The notes beneath the pieces are model-generated. The model saw only the letters and a program-made list of their open reading frames with translations. It did no database searches and was not told where the DNA came from. The translations under genes and the position numbers were made by a program. DNA of 64,000 nt from Linyphia triangularis. Its lineage: Eukaryota; Arthropoda; Arachnida; Araneae; Linyphiidae. Below are positions 15,201 to 30,000 of this stretch, piece after piece. The stretch covers positions 1 through 64,000 of the forward strand of contig CAXBTE010000064.1 in NCBI GenBank assembly GCA_963978545.1, written 5' to 3'. How positions within the stretch are numbered: the first letter of the stretch is position 1; every line of letters begins with the position of its first letter.

Positions 15201-18200
15201 TTATTTCCTTATCAATGACGAATGTTTCGGTGCAGTATAGCCCTTGTGTTGCTGACTGGCGCCAGATAATCTAGTACAAGCAAGTACCTACTTGCTTGTT
15301 CTAAAAAATTATTGGAGCAATTTAAATACCCTATTCCTATGCATTCATTTTAAGTATTTAGAGGATATGCAATCTCTCTTGTATGGTTTCATACCGAGAT
15401 GAACACACCGGTTCTTGTTCCATCACCGAAGTCAAGCATCCTCGTGAGCGGTCAGTCCTTTGGAGGGTGACCGCCTGGGAAATGCATTATTGTGTTCTTC
15501 GTTTACATTATTGTGACATACCTAGTTTTATCATTGTACATTGTTGTCTCTGTATTTTTCTGATTGTCTGTGGACCCAGACGAATGGTCCTTTTCAGGGC
15601 CAAAGTCTGACAACTCTCCTTGCCTTACTGACTATTTAATGCTTGTTTTAAAAGAATTTCAGGGATTGATTTGGACTTCACTATTCCTTCCTCTCCTCCA
15701 TTTATTTGAACTTCACTTTCCAATTTTGTTATATTACTAGCTGCATGAACTCCCATTGTCAGGGACAAGGTTGCAACCCCTTCCCCCTCCAATAAAACAA
15801 TTTAATGTACCTTTTCCCCTGTTTATTCACATATCCACTAGCATTTCTCCTTCAATACTGCCATTCTAAAATTTATTTCTTTATCGATGACGAATGTTTC
15901 GGTGCATTATAGCCCTTGTGTTGGTGACTGGCGCCAGATAATCTGAATACAACCAACCAACCTTCAATACTGCCATTCTAAAATTTATTTCCTTATCAAT
16001 GACGAATGTTTCGGTGCAGTATAGCCTTGTGTTGCTGACTGGCGCCAGATAATCTGAATACAACCAACCAACCTTCAATACTGCCATTCTAAAATTTATT
16101 TCCTTATCAATGACGAATGTTTCGGTGCAGTATAGCCCTTGTGTTGCTGACTGGCGCCAGATAATCTAGTACAAGCAAGTACCTACTTGCTTGTTCTAAA
16201 AAATTATTGGAGCAATTTAAATACCCTATTCCTATGCATTCATTTTAAGTATTTAGAGGATATGCAATCTCTCTTGTATGGTTTCATACCGAGATGAACA
16301 CACCGGTTCTTGTTCCATCACCGAAGTCAAGCATCCTCGTGAGCGGTCAGTCCTTTGGAGGGTGACCGCCTGGGAAATGCATTATTGTGTTCTTCGTTTA
16401 CATTATTGTGACATACCTAGTTTTATCATTGTACATTGTTGTCTCTGTATTTTTCTGATTGTCTGTGGACCCAGACGAATGGTCCTTTTCAGGGCCAAAG
16501 TCTGACAACTCTCCTTGCCTTACTGACTATTTAATGCTTGTTTTAAAAGAATTTCAGGGATTGATTTGGACTTCACTATTCCTTCCTCTCCTCCATTTAT
16601 TGAACTTCACTTTCCAATTTTGTTATATTACTAGCTGCATGAACTCCCATTGTCAGGGACAAGGTTGCAACCCCTTCCCCCTCCAATAAAACAATTTAAT
16701 GTACCTTTTCCCTGTTATTTCACACATATCCACTAGCATTTCTCCTTCAATACTGCCATTCTAAAATTTATTTCTTTATCGATGACGAATGTTTCGGTGC
16801 ATTATAGCCCTTGTGTTGGTGACTGGCGCCAGATAATCTGAATACAACCAACCAACCTTCAATACTGCCATTCTAAAATTTATTTTCCTTATCAATGACG
16901 AATGTTTCGGTGCAGTATAGCCCTTGTGTTGCTGACTGGCGCCAGATAATCTGAATACAACCAACCAACCTTCAATACTGCCATTCTAAAATTTATTTCC
17001 TTATCAATGACGAATGTTTCGGTGCAGTATAGCCCTTGTGTTGCTGACTGGCGCCAGATAATCTAGTACAAGCAAGTACCTACTTGCTTGTTCTAAAAAA
17101 TTATTGGAGCAATTTAAATACCCTATCCTATGCATTCATTTTAAGTATTTAGAGGATATGCAATCTCTCTTGTATGGTTTCATACCGAGATGAACACACC
17201 GGTTCTTGTTCCATCACCGAAGTCAAGCATCCTCGTGAGCGGTCAGTCCTTTGGAGGGTGACCGCCTGGGAAATGCATTATTGTGTTCTTCGTTTACATT
17301 ATTGTGACATACCTAGTTTTATCATTGTACATTGTTGTCTCTGTATTTTTCTGATTGTCTGTGGACCCAGACGAATGGTCCTTTTCAGGGCCAAAGTCTG
17401 ACAACTCTCCTTGCCTTACTGACTATTTAATGCTTGTTTTAAAAGAATTTCCAGGGATTGATTTGGACTTCACTATTCCTTCCTCTCCTCCATTTATTTG
17501 AACTTCACTTTCCAATTTTGTTATATTACTAGCTGCATGAACTCCCATTGTCAGGGACAAGGTTGCAACCCTTCCCCCTCCAATAAAACAATTTAATGTA
17601 CCTTTTCCCCTGTTTATTCACATATCCACTAGCATTTCTCCTTCAATACTGCCATTCTAAAATTTATTTCTTTATCGATGACGAATGTTTCGGTGCATTA
17701 TAGCCCTTGTGTTGGTGACTGGCGCCAGATAATCTGAATACAACCAACCAACCTTCAATACTGCCATTCTAAAATTTATTTCCTTATCAATGACGAATGT
17801 TTCGGTGCAGTATAGCCCTTGTGTTGCTGACTGGCGCCAGATAATCTGAATACAACCAACCAACCTTCAATACTGCCATTCTAAAATTTATTTCCTTATC
17901 AATGACGAATGTTTCGGTGCAGTATAGCCCTTGTGTTGCTGACTGGCGCCAGATAATCTAGTACAAGCAAGTACCTACTTGCTTGTTCTAAAAAATTATT
18001 GGAGCAATTTAAATACCCTATTCCTATGCATTCATTTTAAGTATTTAGAGGATATGCAATCTCTCTTGTATGGTTTCATACCGAGATGAACACACCGGTT
18101 CTTGTTCCATCACCGAAGTCAAGCATCCTCGTGAGCGGTCAGTCCTTTGGAGGTGACCGCCTGGGAAATGCATTATTGTGTTCTTCGTTTACATTATTGT

Positions 18201-19539
18201 GACATACCTAGTTTTATCATTGTACATTGTTGTCTCTGTATTTTTCTGATTGTCTGTGGACCCAGACGAATGGTCCTTTTCAGGGCCAAAGTCTGACAAC
18301 TCTCCTTGCCTTACTGACTATTTAATGCTTGTTTTAAAAGAATTTCAGGGATTGATTTGGACTTCACTATTCCTTCCTCTCCTCCATTTATTTGAACTTC
18401 ACTTTCCAATTTTGTTATATTACTAGCTGCATGAACTCCCATTGTCAGGGACAAGGTTGCAACCCCTTCCCCCTCCAATAAAACAATTTAATGTACCTTT
18501 TCCCCTGTTTATTCACATATCCACCTAGCATTTCTCCTTCAATACTGCCATTCTAAAATTTATTTCTTTATCGATGACGAATGTTTCGGTGCATTATAGC
18601 CCTTGTGTTGGTGACTGGCGCCAGATAATCTGAATACAACCAACCAACCTTCAATACTGCCATTCTAAAATTTATTTCCTTATCAATGACGAATGTTTCG
18701 GTGCAGTATAGCCCTTGTGTTGCTGACTGGCGCCAGATAATCTGAATACAACCAACCAACCTTCAATACTGCCATTCTAAAATTTATTTCCTTATCAATG
18801 ACGAATGTTTCGGTGCAGTATAGCCCTTGTGTTGCTGACTGGCGCCAGATAATCTAGTACAAGCAAGTACCTACTTGCTTGTTCTAAAAAATTATTTGGA
18901 GCAATTTAAATACCCTATTCCTATGCATTCATTTTAAGTATTTAGAGGATATGCAATCTCTCTTGTATGGTTTCATACCGAGATGAACACACCGGTTCTT
19001 GTTCCATCACCGAAGTCAAGCATCCTCGTGAGCGGTCAGTCCTTTGGAGGGTGACCGCCTGGGAAATGCATTATTGTGTTCTTCGTTTACATTATTGTGA
19101 CATACCTAGTTTTATCATTGTACATTGTTGTCTCTGTATTTTTCTGATTGTCTGTGGACCCAGACGAATGGTCCTTTTCAGGGCCAAAGTCTGACAACTC
19201 TCCTTGCCTTACTGACTATTTAATGCTTGTTTTAAAAGAATTTCAGGGATTGATTTGGACTTCACTATTCCTTCCTCTCCTCCATTTATTTGAACTTCAC
19301 TTTCCAATTTTGTTATATTACTAGCTGCATGAACTCCCATTGTCAGGGACAAGGTTGCAACCCCTTCCCCCTCCAATAAAACAATTTAATGTACCTTTTC
19401 CCCTGTTTATTCACATATCCACTAGCATTTCTCCTTCAATACTGCCATTCTAAAATTTATTTCTTTATCGATGACGAATGTTTCGGTGCATTATAGCCCT
19501 TGTGTTGGTGACTGGCGCCAGATAATCTGAATACAACCA

Positions 19540-22500
19540 ACCAACCCTTCAATACTGCCATTCTAAAATTTATTTCCTTATCAATGACGATGTTTCGGTG
19601 CAGTATAGCCCTTGTGTTGCTGACTGGCGCCAGATAATCTGAATACAACCAACCAACCTTCAATACTGCCATTCTAAAATTTATTTCCTTATCAATGACG
19701 AATGTTTCGGTGCAGTATACCCTTGTGTTGCTGACTGGCGCCAGATAATCTAGTACAAGCAAGTACCTACTTGGCTTGTTCTAAAAATTATTGGAGCAAT
19801 TTAAATACCCTATTCCTATGCATTCATTTTAAGTATTTAGAGGATATGCAATCTCTCTTTGTATGGTTTCATACCGAGATGAACACACCGGTTCTTGTTC
19901 CATCACCGAAGTCAAGCATCCTCGTGAGCGGTCAGTCCTTTGGAGGGTGACCGCCTGGGAAATGCATTATTGTGTTCTTCGTTTACATTATTGTGACATA
20001 CCTAGTTTTATCATTGTACATTGTTGTCTCTGTATTTTTCTGATTGTCTGTGGACCCAGACGAATGGTCCTTTTCAGGGCCAAAGTCTGACAACTCTCCT
20101 TGCCTTACTGACTATTTAATGCTTGTTTTAAAGAATTTCAGGGATTGATTTGGACTTCACTATTCCTTCCTCTCCTCCATTTATTTGAACTTCACTTTCC
20201 AATTTTGTTATATTACTAGCTGCATGAACTCCCATTGTCAGGGACAAGGTTGCAACCCCTTCCCCCTCCAATAAAACAATTTAATGTACCTTTTCCCTGT
20301 TTATTCACATATCCACTAGCATTTCTCCTTCAATACTGCCATTCTAAAATTTATTTCTTATCGATGACGAATGTTTCGGTGCATTATAGCCTTGTGTTGG
20401 TGACTGGCGCCAGATAATCTGAATACAACCAACCAACCTTCAATACTGCCATTCTAAAATTTATTTCCTTATCAATGACGAATGTTTCGGTGCAGTATAG
20501 CCCTTGTGTTGCTGACTGGCCCCAGATAATCTGAATACAACCAACCAACCTTCAATACTGCCATTCTAAAATTTATTTCCTTATCAATGACGAATGTTTC
20601 GGTGGGCAGTATAGCCTGTGTTGCTGACTGCGCCAGATAATCTAGTACAAGCAAGTACCCTACTTGCTTGTTCTAAAAAAATTATTGGAGCAATTTAAAT
20701 ACCCTATTCCTATGCATTCATTTTAAGTATTTAGAGGATATGCAAATCTCTCTTGTATGGTTTCATACCGAGATGAACACACCGGTTCTTGTTCCATCAC
20801 CGAAGTCAAGCATCCTCGTGAGCGGTCAGTCCTTTGGAGGGTGACCGCCTGGGAAATGCATTATTGTGTTCTTCGTTTACATTATTGTGACATACCTAGT
20901 TTTATCATTGTACATTGTTGTCTCTGTATTTTTCTGATTGTCTGTGGACCCAGACGAATGGTCCTTTTCAGGGGCCAAAGTCTGACAACTCTCCTTGCCT
21001 TATCTGACTATTTAATGCTTGTTTTAAAAGAATTTCAGGGATTGATTTGGACTTCACTATTCCTTCCTCTCCTCCATTTATTTGAACTTCACTTTCCAAT
21101 TTTGTTATATTACTAGCTGCATGAACTCCCATTGTCAGGGACAAGGTTGCACCCCTTCCCCCTCCAAATAAAACAATTTAATGTACCTTTTCCCTGTTTA
21201 TTCACATATCCACTAGCATTTCTCCTTCAATACTGCCATTCTAAAATTTATTTCTTTATCGATGACGAATGTTTCGGGTGCATTATAGCCTTGTGTTGGT
21301 GACTGGCGCCAGATAATCTGAATACAACCAACCAACCTTCATACTGCCATTCTAAAATTTATTTCCTTATCAATGACGAATGTTTCGGTGCAGTATAGCC
21401 CTTGTGTTGCTGACTGGCGCCAGATAATCTGAATACAACCAACCAACCTTCAATACTGCCATTCTAAAATTATTTCCTTATCAATGACGAATGTTTCGGT
21501 GCAGTATAGCCCTTGTGTTGCTGACTGGCGCCAGATAATCTAGTACAAGCAAGTACCTACTTGCTTGTTCTAAAAAATTATTGGAGCAATTTAAATACCC
21601 TATTCCTATGCATTCATTTTAAGTATTTAGAGGATATGCAATCTCTCTTGTATGGTTTCATACCGAGATGAACACACCGGTTCTTGTTCCATCACCGAAG
21701 TCAAGCATCCTCGTGAGCGGTCAGTCCTTTGGAGGGTGACCGCCTGGGAAATGCATTATTGTGTTCTTCGTTTACATTATTGTGACATACCTAGTTTTAT
21801 CATTGTACATTGTTGTCTCTGTATTTTTCTGATTGTCTGTGGACCCAGACGAATGGTCCTTTTCAGGGCCAAAGTCTGACAACTCTCCTTGCCTTACTGA
21901 CTATTTAATGCTTGTTTTAAAAGAATTTCAGGGATTGATTTGGACTTCACTATTCCTTCCTCTCCTCCATTTATTTGAACTTCACTTTCCAATTTTGTTA
22001 TATTACTAGCTGCATGACTCCCATTGTCAGGGACAAGGTTGCAACCCCTTCCCCCTCCAATAAAACAATTTAATGTACCTTTTCCCCTGTTTATTCACAT
22101 ATCCACTAGCATTTCTCCTTCAATACTGCCATTCTAAAATTTATTTCTTTATCGATGACGAATGTTTCGGTGCATTATAGCCCTTGTGTTGGTGACTGCG
22201 CCAGATAATCTGAATACAACCAACCAACCTTCAATACTGCCATTCTAAAATTTATTTCCTTATCAATGACGAATGTTTCGGTGCAGTATAGCCCTTGTGT
22301 TGCTGACTGGCGCCAGATAATCTGAATACAACCAACCAACCTTCAATACTGCCATTCTAAAATTTATTTCCTTATCAATGACGAATGTTTCGGTGCAGTA
22401 TAGCCCTTGTGTTGCTGACTGCGCCAGATAATCTAGTACAAGCAAGTACCTACTTGCTTGTTCTAAAAAATTATTGGAGCAATTTAAATACCCTATTCCT

Positions 22501-23520
22501 ATGCATTCATTTTAAGTATTTAGAGGATATGCAATCTCTCTTGTATGGTTTCATACCGAGATGAACACACCGGTTCTTGTTCCATCACCGAAGTCAAGCA
22601 TCCTCGTGAGCGGTCAGTCCTTTGGAGGGTGACCGCCTGGGAAATGCATTATTGTGTTCTTCGTTTACATTATTGTGACATACCTAGTTTTATCATTGTA
22701 CATTGTTGTCTCTGTATTTTTCTGATTGTCTGTGGACCCAGACGAATGGTCCTTTTCAGGGCCAAAGTCTGACAACTCTCCTTGCCTTACTGACTATTTA
22801 ATGCTTGTTTTAAAAGAATTTCAGGGATTGATTTGGACTTCACTATTCCTTCCTCTCCTCCATTTATTTGAACTTCACTTTCCAATTTTGTTATATTACT
22901 AGCTGCATGAACTCCCATTGTCAGGGACAAGGTTGCAACCCCTTCCCCTCCAATAAAACAATTTAATGTACCTTTTCCCCTGTTTATTCCACATATCCAC
23001 TAGCATTTCTCCTTCAATACTGCCATTCTAAAATTTATTTCTTTATCGATGACGAATGTTTCGGTGCATTATAGCCCTTGTGTTGGTGACTGGCGCCAGA
23101 TAATCTGAATACAACCATCCACCTTCAATACTGCCATTCTAAAATTTATTTCCTTATCAATGACGAATGTTTCGGTGCAGTATAGCCCTTGTGTTGCTGA
23201 CTGGCCAGATAATCTGAATACAACCAACCACCTTCAATACTGCCATTCTAAAATTTATTTCTTATCAATGACGAATGTTTCGGTGCAGTATAGCCTTGTG
23301 TTGCTGACTGGCGCCAGATAATCTAGTACAAGCAAGTACCTACTTGCTTGTTCTAAAAAATTATTGGAGCAATTTAAATACCCTATTCCTATGCATTCAT
23401 TTTAAGTATTTAGAGGATATGCAATCTCTCTTGTATGGTTTCATACCGAGATGAACACACCGGTTCTTGTTCCATCACCGAAGTCAAGCATCCTCGTGAG
23501 CGGTCAGTCCTTTGGGAGGG
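19540..23520. other. Block of units dense in small indels
   Basis: Units 23-27 carry far more differences than the rest. Examples: an A lost near 19590, a G lost near 19718, an extra G near 19774, an A lost near 20130, GGTGGGCAG near 20604, shortened GCCC runs near 20390, 20614 and 21290, and altered AACC tails near 23117-23123. Most are single-base homopolymer changes. Unit lengths here fall to 893 and 890 bp. The pattern fits poor consensus quality at least as well as true divergence. Confidence 0.8.
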
Positions 23521-23997
23521 TGACCGCCTGGGAAATGCATTATTGTGTTCTTCGTTTACATTATTGTGACATACCTAGTTTTATCATTGTACATTGTTGT
23601 CTCTGTATTTTTCTGATTGTCTGTGGACCCAGACGAATGGTCCTTTTCAGGGCCAAAGTCTGACAACTCTCCTTGCCTTACTGACTATTTAATGCTTGTT
23701 TTAAAAGAATTTCAGGGATTGATTTGGACTTCACTATTCCTTCCTCTCCTCCATTTATTTGAACTTCACTTTCCAATTTTGTTATATTACTAGCTGCATG
23801 AACTCCCATTGTCAGGGACAAGGTTGCAACCCCTTCCCCCTCCAATAAAACAATTTAATGTACCTTTTCCCCTGTTTATTCACATATCCACTAGCATTTC
23901 TCCTTCAATACTGCCATTCTAAAATTTATTTCTTTATCGATGACGAATGTTTCGGTGCATTATAGCCCTTGTGTTGGTGACTGGCGCCAGATAATCT

Positions 23998-24011
23998 GAA
24001 TACAGAATACA
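23998..24011 (+). repeat. Private 7-bp tandem duplication
   Basis: GAATACA is doubled at the tail of subrepeat 1 in this unit only (GAATACAGAATACA), giving the longest interval in the window (904 bp). Unlike most variants it is not a homopolymer change, so it is a candidate real marker of this unit. Confidence 0.85.
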
Positions 24012-27000
24012 ACCAACCAACCTTCAATACTGCCATTCTAAAATTTATTTCCTTATCAATGACGAATGTTTCGGTGCAGTATAGCCCTTGTGTTGCTGAC
24101 TGGCGCCAGATAATCTGAATACAACCAACCAACCTTCAATACTGCCATTCTAAAATTTATTTCCTTATCAATGACGAATGTTTCGGTGCAGTATAGCCCT
24201 TGTGTTGCTGACTGGCGCCAGATAATCTAGTACAAGCAAGTACCTACTTGCTTGTTCTAAAAAATTATTGGAGCAATTTAAATACCCTATTCCTATGCAT
24301 TCATTTTAAGTATTTAGAGGATATGCAATCTCTCTTGTATGGTTTCATACCGAGATGAACACACCGGTTCTTGTTCCATCACCGAAGTCAAGCATCCTCG
24401 TGAGCGGTCAGTCCTTTGGAGGGTGACCGCCTGGGAAATGCATTATTGTGTTCTTCGTTTACATTATTGTGACATACCTAGTTTTATCATTGTACATTGT
24501 TGTCTCTGTATTTTTCTGATTGTCTGTGGACCCAGACGAATGGTCCTTTTCAGGGCCAAAGTCTGACAACTCTCCTTGCCTTACTGACTATTTAATGCTT
24601 GTTTTAAAAGAATTCAGGGATTGATTTGGACTTCACTATTCCTTCCTCTCCTCCATTTATTTGAACTTCACTTTCCAATTTTGTTATATTACTAGCTGCA
24701 TGAACTCCCATTGTCAGGGACAAGGTTGCAACCCCTTCCCCCTCCAATAAAACAATTTAATGTACCTTTTCCCCTGTTTATTCACATATCCACTAGCATT
24801 TCTCCTTCAATACTGCCATTCTAAAATTTATTTCTTTATCGATGACGAATGTTTCGGTGCATTATAGCCCTTGTGTTGGTGACTGGCGCCAGATAATCTG
24901 AATACAACCAACCAACCTTCAATACTGCCATTCTAAAATTTATTTCCTTATCAATGACGAATGTTTCGGTGCAGTATAGCCCTTGTGTTGCTGACTGGCG
25001 CCAGATAATCTGAATACAACCAACCAACCTTCAATACTGCCATTCTAAAATTTATTTCCTTATCAATGACGAATGTTTCGGTGCAGTATAGCCCTTGTGT
25101 TGCTGACTGGCGCCAGATAATCTAGTACAAGCAAGTACCTACTTGCTTGTTCTAAAAAATTATTGGAGCAATTTAAATACCCTATTCCTATGCATTCATT
25201 TTAAGTATTTAGAGGATATGCAATCTCTCTTGTATGGTTTCATACCGAGATGAACACACCGGTTCTTGTTCCATCACCGAGTCAAGCATCCTCGTGAGCG
25301 GTCAGTCCTTTGGAGGGTGACCGCCTGGGAAATGCATTATTGTGTTCTTCGTTTACATTATTGTGACATACCTAGTTTTATCATTGTACATTGTTGTCTC
25401 TGTATTTTTCTGATTGTCTGTGGACCCAGACGAATGGTCCTTTTCAGGGCCAAAGTCTGACAACTCTCCTTGCCTTACTGACTATTTAATGCTTGTTTTA
25501 AAAGAATTTCAGGGATTGATTTGGACTTCACTATTCCTTCCTCTCCTCCATTTATTTGAACTTCACTTTCCAATTTTGTTATATTACTAGCTGCATGAAC
25601 TCCCATTGTCAGGGACAAGGTTGCAACCCCTTCCCCCTCAATAAAACAATTTAATGTACCTTTTCCCCTGTTTATTCACATATCCACTAGCATTTCTCCT
25701 TCAATACTGCCATTCTAAAATTTATTTCTTTATCGATGACGAATGTTTCGGTGCATTATAGCCCTTGTGTTGGTGACTGGCGCCAGATAATCTGAATACA
25801 ACCAACCAACCTTCAATACTGCCATTCTAAAATTTATTTCCTTATCAATGACGAATGTTTCGGTGCAGTATAGCCCTTGTGTTGCTGACTGGCGCCAGAT
25901 AATCTGAATACAACCAACCAACCTTCAATACTGCCATTCTAAAATTTATTTCCTTATCAATGACGAATGTTTCGGTGCAGTATAGCCCTTGTGTTGCTGA
26001 CTGGCGCCAGATAATCTAGTACAAGCAAGTACCTACTTGCTTGTTCTAAAAAATTATTGGAGCAATTTAAATACCCTATTCCTATGCATTCATTTTAAGT
26101 ATTTAGAGGATATGCAATCTCTCTTGTATGGTTTCATACCGAGATGAACACACCGGTTCTTGTTCCATCACCGAAGTCAAGCATCCTCGTGAGCGGTCAG
26201 TCCTTTGGAGGGTGACCGCCTGGGAAATGCATTATTGTGTTCTTCGTTTACATTATTGTGACATACCTAGTTTTATCATTGTACATTGTTGTCTCTGTAT
26301 TTTTCTGATTGTCTGTGGACCCAGACGAATGGTCCTTTTCAGGGCCAAAGTCTGACAACTCTCCTTGCCTTACTGACTATTTAATGCTTGTTTTAAAAGA
26401 ATTTCAGGGATTGATTTGGACTTCACTATTCCTTCCTCTCCTCCATTTATTTGAACTTCACTTTCCAATTTTGTTATATTACTAGCTGCATGAACTCCCA
26501 TTGTCAGGGACAAGGTTGCAACCCCTTCCCCCTCCAATAAAACAATTTAATGTACCTTTTCCCCTGTTTATTCACATATCCACTAGCATTTCTCCTTCAA
26601 TACTGCCATTCTAAAATTTATTTCTTTATCGATGACGAATGTTTCGGTGCATTATAGCCCTTGTGTTGGTGACTGGCGCCAGATAATCTGAATACAACCA
26701 ACCAACCTTCAATACTGCCATTCTAAAATTTATTTCCTTATCAATGACGAATGTTTCGGTGCAGTATAGCCCTTGTGTTGCTGACTGGCGCCAGATAATC
26801 TGAATACAACCAACCAACCTTCAATACTGCCATTCTAAAATTTATTTCCTTATCAATGACGAATGTTTCGGTGCAGTATAGCCCTTGTGTTGCTGACTGG
26901 CGCCAGATAATCTAGTACAAGCAAGTACCTACTTGCTTGTTCTAAAAAATTATTGAGCAATTTAAATACCCTATTCCTATGCATTCATTTTAAGTATTTA

Positions 27001-30000
27001 GAGGATATGCAATCTCTCTTGTATGGTTTCATACCGAGATGAACACACCGGTTCTTGTTCCATCACCGAAGTCAAGCATCCTCGTGAGCGGTCAGTCCTT
27101 TGGAGGGTGACCGCCTGGGAAATGCATTATTGTGTTCTTCGTTTACATTATTGTGACATACCTAGTTTTATCATTGTACATTTGTTGTCTCTGTATTTTT
27201 CTGATTGTCTGTGGACCCAGACGAATGGTCCTTTTCAGGGCCAAAGTCTGACAACTCTCCTTGCCTTACTGACTATTTAATGCTTGTTTTAAAAGAATTT
27301 CAGGGATTGATTTGGACTCACTATTCCTTCCTCTCCTCCATTTATTTGAACTTCACTTTCCAATTTTGTTATATTACTAGCTGCATGAACTCCCATTGTC
27401 AGGGACAAGGTTGCAACCCCTTCCCCCTCCAATAAAACAATTTAATGTACCTTTTCCCCTGTTTATTCACATATCCACTAGCATTTCTCCTTCAATACTG
27501 CCATTCTAAAATTTATTTCTTTATCGATGACGAATGTTTCGGTGCATTATAGCCCTTGTGTTGGTGACTGGCGCCAGATAATCTGAATACAACCAACCAA
27601 CCTTCAATACTGCCATTCTAAAATTTATTTCCTTATCAATGACGAATGTTTCGGTGCAGTATAGCCCTTGTGTTGCTGACTGGCGCCAGATAATCTGAAT
27701 ACAACCAACCAACCTTCAATACTGCCATTCTAAAATTTATTTCCTTATCAATGACGAATGTTTCGGTGCAGTATAGCCCTTGTGTTGCTGACTGGCGCCA
27801 GATAATCTAGTACAAGCAAGTACCTACTTGCTTGTTCTAAAAAATTATTGGAGCAATTTAAATACCCTATTCCTATGCATTCATTTTAAGTATTTAGAGG
27901 ATATGCAATCTCTCTTGTATGGTTTCATACCGAGATGAACACACCGGTTCTTGTTCCATCACCGAAGTCAAGCATCCTCGTGAGCGGTCAGTCCTTTGGA
28001 GGGTGACCGCCTGGGAAATGCATTATTGTGTTCTTCGTTTACATTATTGTGACATACCTAGTTTTATCATTGTACATTGTTGTCTCTGTATTTTTCTGAT
28101 TGTCTGTGGACCCAGACGAATGGTCCTTTTCAGGGCCAAAGTCTGACAACTCTCCTTGCCTTACTGACTATTTAATGCTTGTTTTAAAAGAATTTCAGGG
28201 ATTGATTTGGACTTCACTATTCCTTCCTCTCCTCCATTTATTTGAACTTCACTTTCCAATTTTGTTATATTACTAGCTGCATGAACTCCCATTGTCAGGG
28301 ACAAGGTTGCAACCCCTTCCCCCTCCAATAAAACAATTTAATGTACCTTTTCCCCTGTTTATTCACATATCCACTAGCATTTCTCCTTCAATACTGCCAT
28401 TCTAAAATTTATTTCTTTATCGATGACGAATGTTTCGGTGCATTATAGCCCTTGTGTTGGTGACTGGCGCCAGATAATCTGAATACAACCAACCAACCTT
28501 CAATACTGCCATTCTAAAATTTATTTCCTTATCAATGACGAATGTTTCGGTGCAGTATAGCCCTTGTGTTGCTGACTGGCGCCAGATAATCTGAATACAA
28601 CCAACCAACCTTCAATACTGCCATTCTAAAATTTATTTCCTTATCAATGACGAATGTTTCGGTGCAGTATAGCCCTTGTGTTGCTGACTGGCGCCAGATA
28701 ATCTAGTACAAGCAAGTACCTACTTGCTTGTTCTAAAAAATTATTGGAGCAATTTAAATACCCTATTCCTATGCATTCATTTTAAGTATTTAGAGGATAT
28801 GCAATCTCTCTTGTATGGTTTCATACCGAGATGAACACACCGGTTCTTGTTCCATCACCGAAGTCAAGCATCCTCGTGAGCGGTCAGTCCTTTGGAGGGT
28901 GACCGCCTGGGAAATGCATTATTGTGTTCTTCGTTTACATTATTGTGACATACCTAGTTTTATCATTGTACATTGTTGTCTCTGTATTTTTCTGATTGTC
29001 TGTGGACCCAGACGAATGGTCCTTTTCAGGGCCAAAGTCTGACAACTCTCCTTGCCTTACTGACTATTTAATGCTTGTTTTAAAAGAATTTCAGGGATTG
29101 ATTTGGACTTCACTATTCCTTCCTCTCCTCCATTTATTTGAACTTCACTTTCCAATTTTGTTATATTACTAGCTGCATGAACTCCCATTGTCAGGGACAA
29201 GGTTGCAACCCCTTCCCCCTCCAATAAAACAATTTAATGTACCTTTTCCCCTGTTTATTCACATATCCACTAGCATTTCTCCTTCAATACTGCCATTCTA
29301 AAATTTATTTCTTTATCGATGACGAATGTTTCGGTGCATTATAGCCCTTGTGTTGGTGACTGGCGCCAGATAATCTGAATACAACCAACCAACCTTCAAT
29401 ACTGCCATTCTAAAATTTATTTCCTTATCAATGACGAATGTTTCGGTGCAGTATAGCCCTTGTGTTGCTGACTGGCGCCAGATAATCTGAATACAACCAA
29501 CCAACCTTCAATACTGCCATTCTAAAATTTATTTCCTTATCAATGACGAATGTTTCGGTGCAGTATAGCCCTTGTGTTGCTGACTGGCGCCAGATAATCT
29601 AGTACAAGCAAGTACCTACTTGCTTGTTCTAAAAAATTATTGGAGCAATTTAAATACCCTATTCCTATGCATTCATTTTAAGTATTTAGAGGATATGCAA
29701 TCTCTCTTGTATGGTTTCATACCGAGATGAACACACCGGTTCTTGTTCCATCACCGAAGTCAAGCATCCTCGTGAGCGGTCAGTCCTTTGGAGGGTGACC
29801 GCCTGGGAAATGCATTATTGTGTTCTTCGTTTACATTATTGTGACATACCTAGTTTTATCATTGTACATTGTTGTCTCTGTATTTTTCTGATTGTCTGTG
29901 GACCCAGACGAATGGTCCTTTTCAGGGCCAAAGTCTGACAACTCTCCTTGCCTTACTGACTATTTAATGCTTGTTTTAAAAGAATTTCAGGGATTGATTT

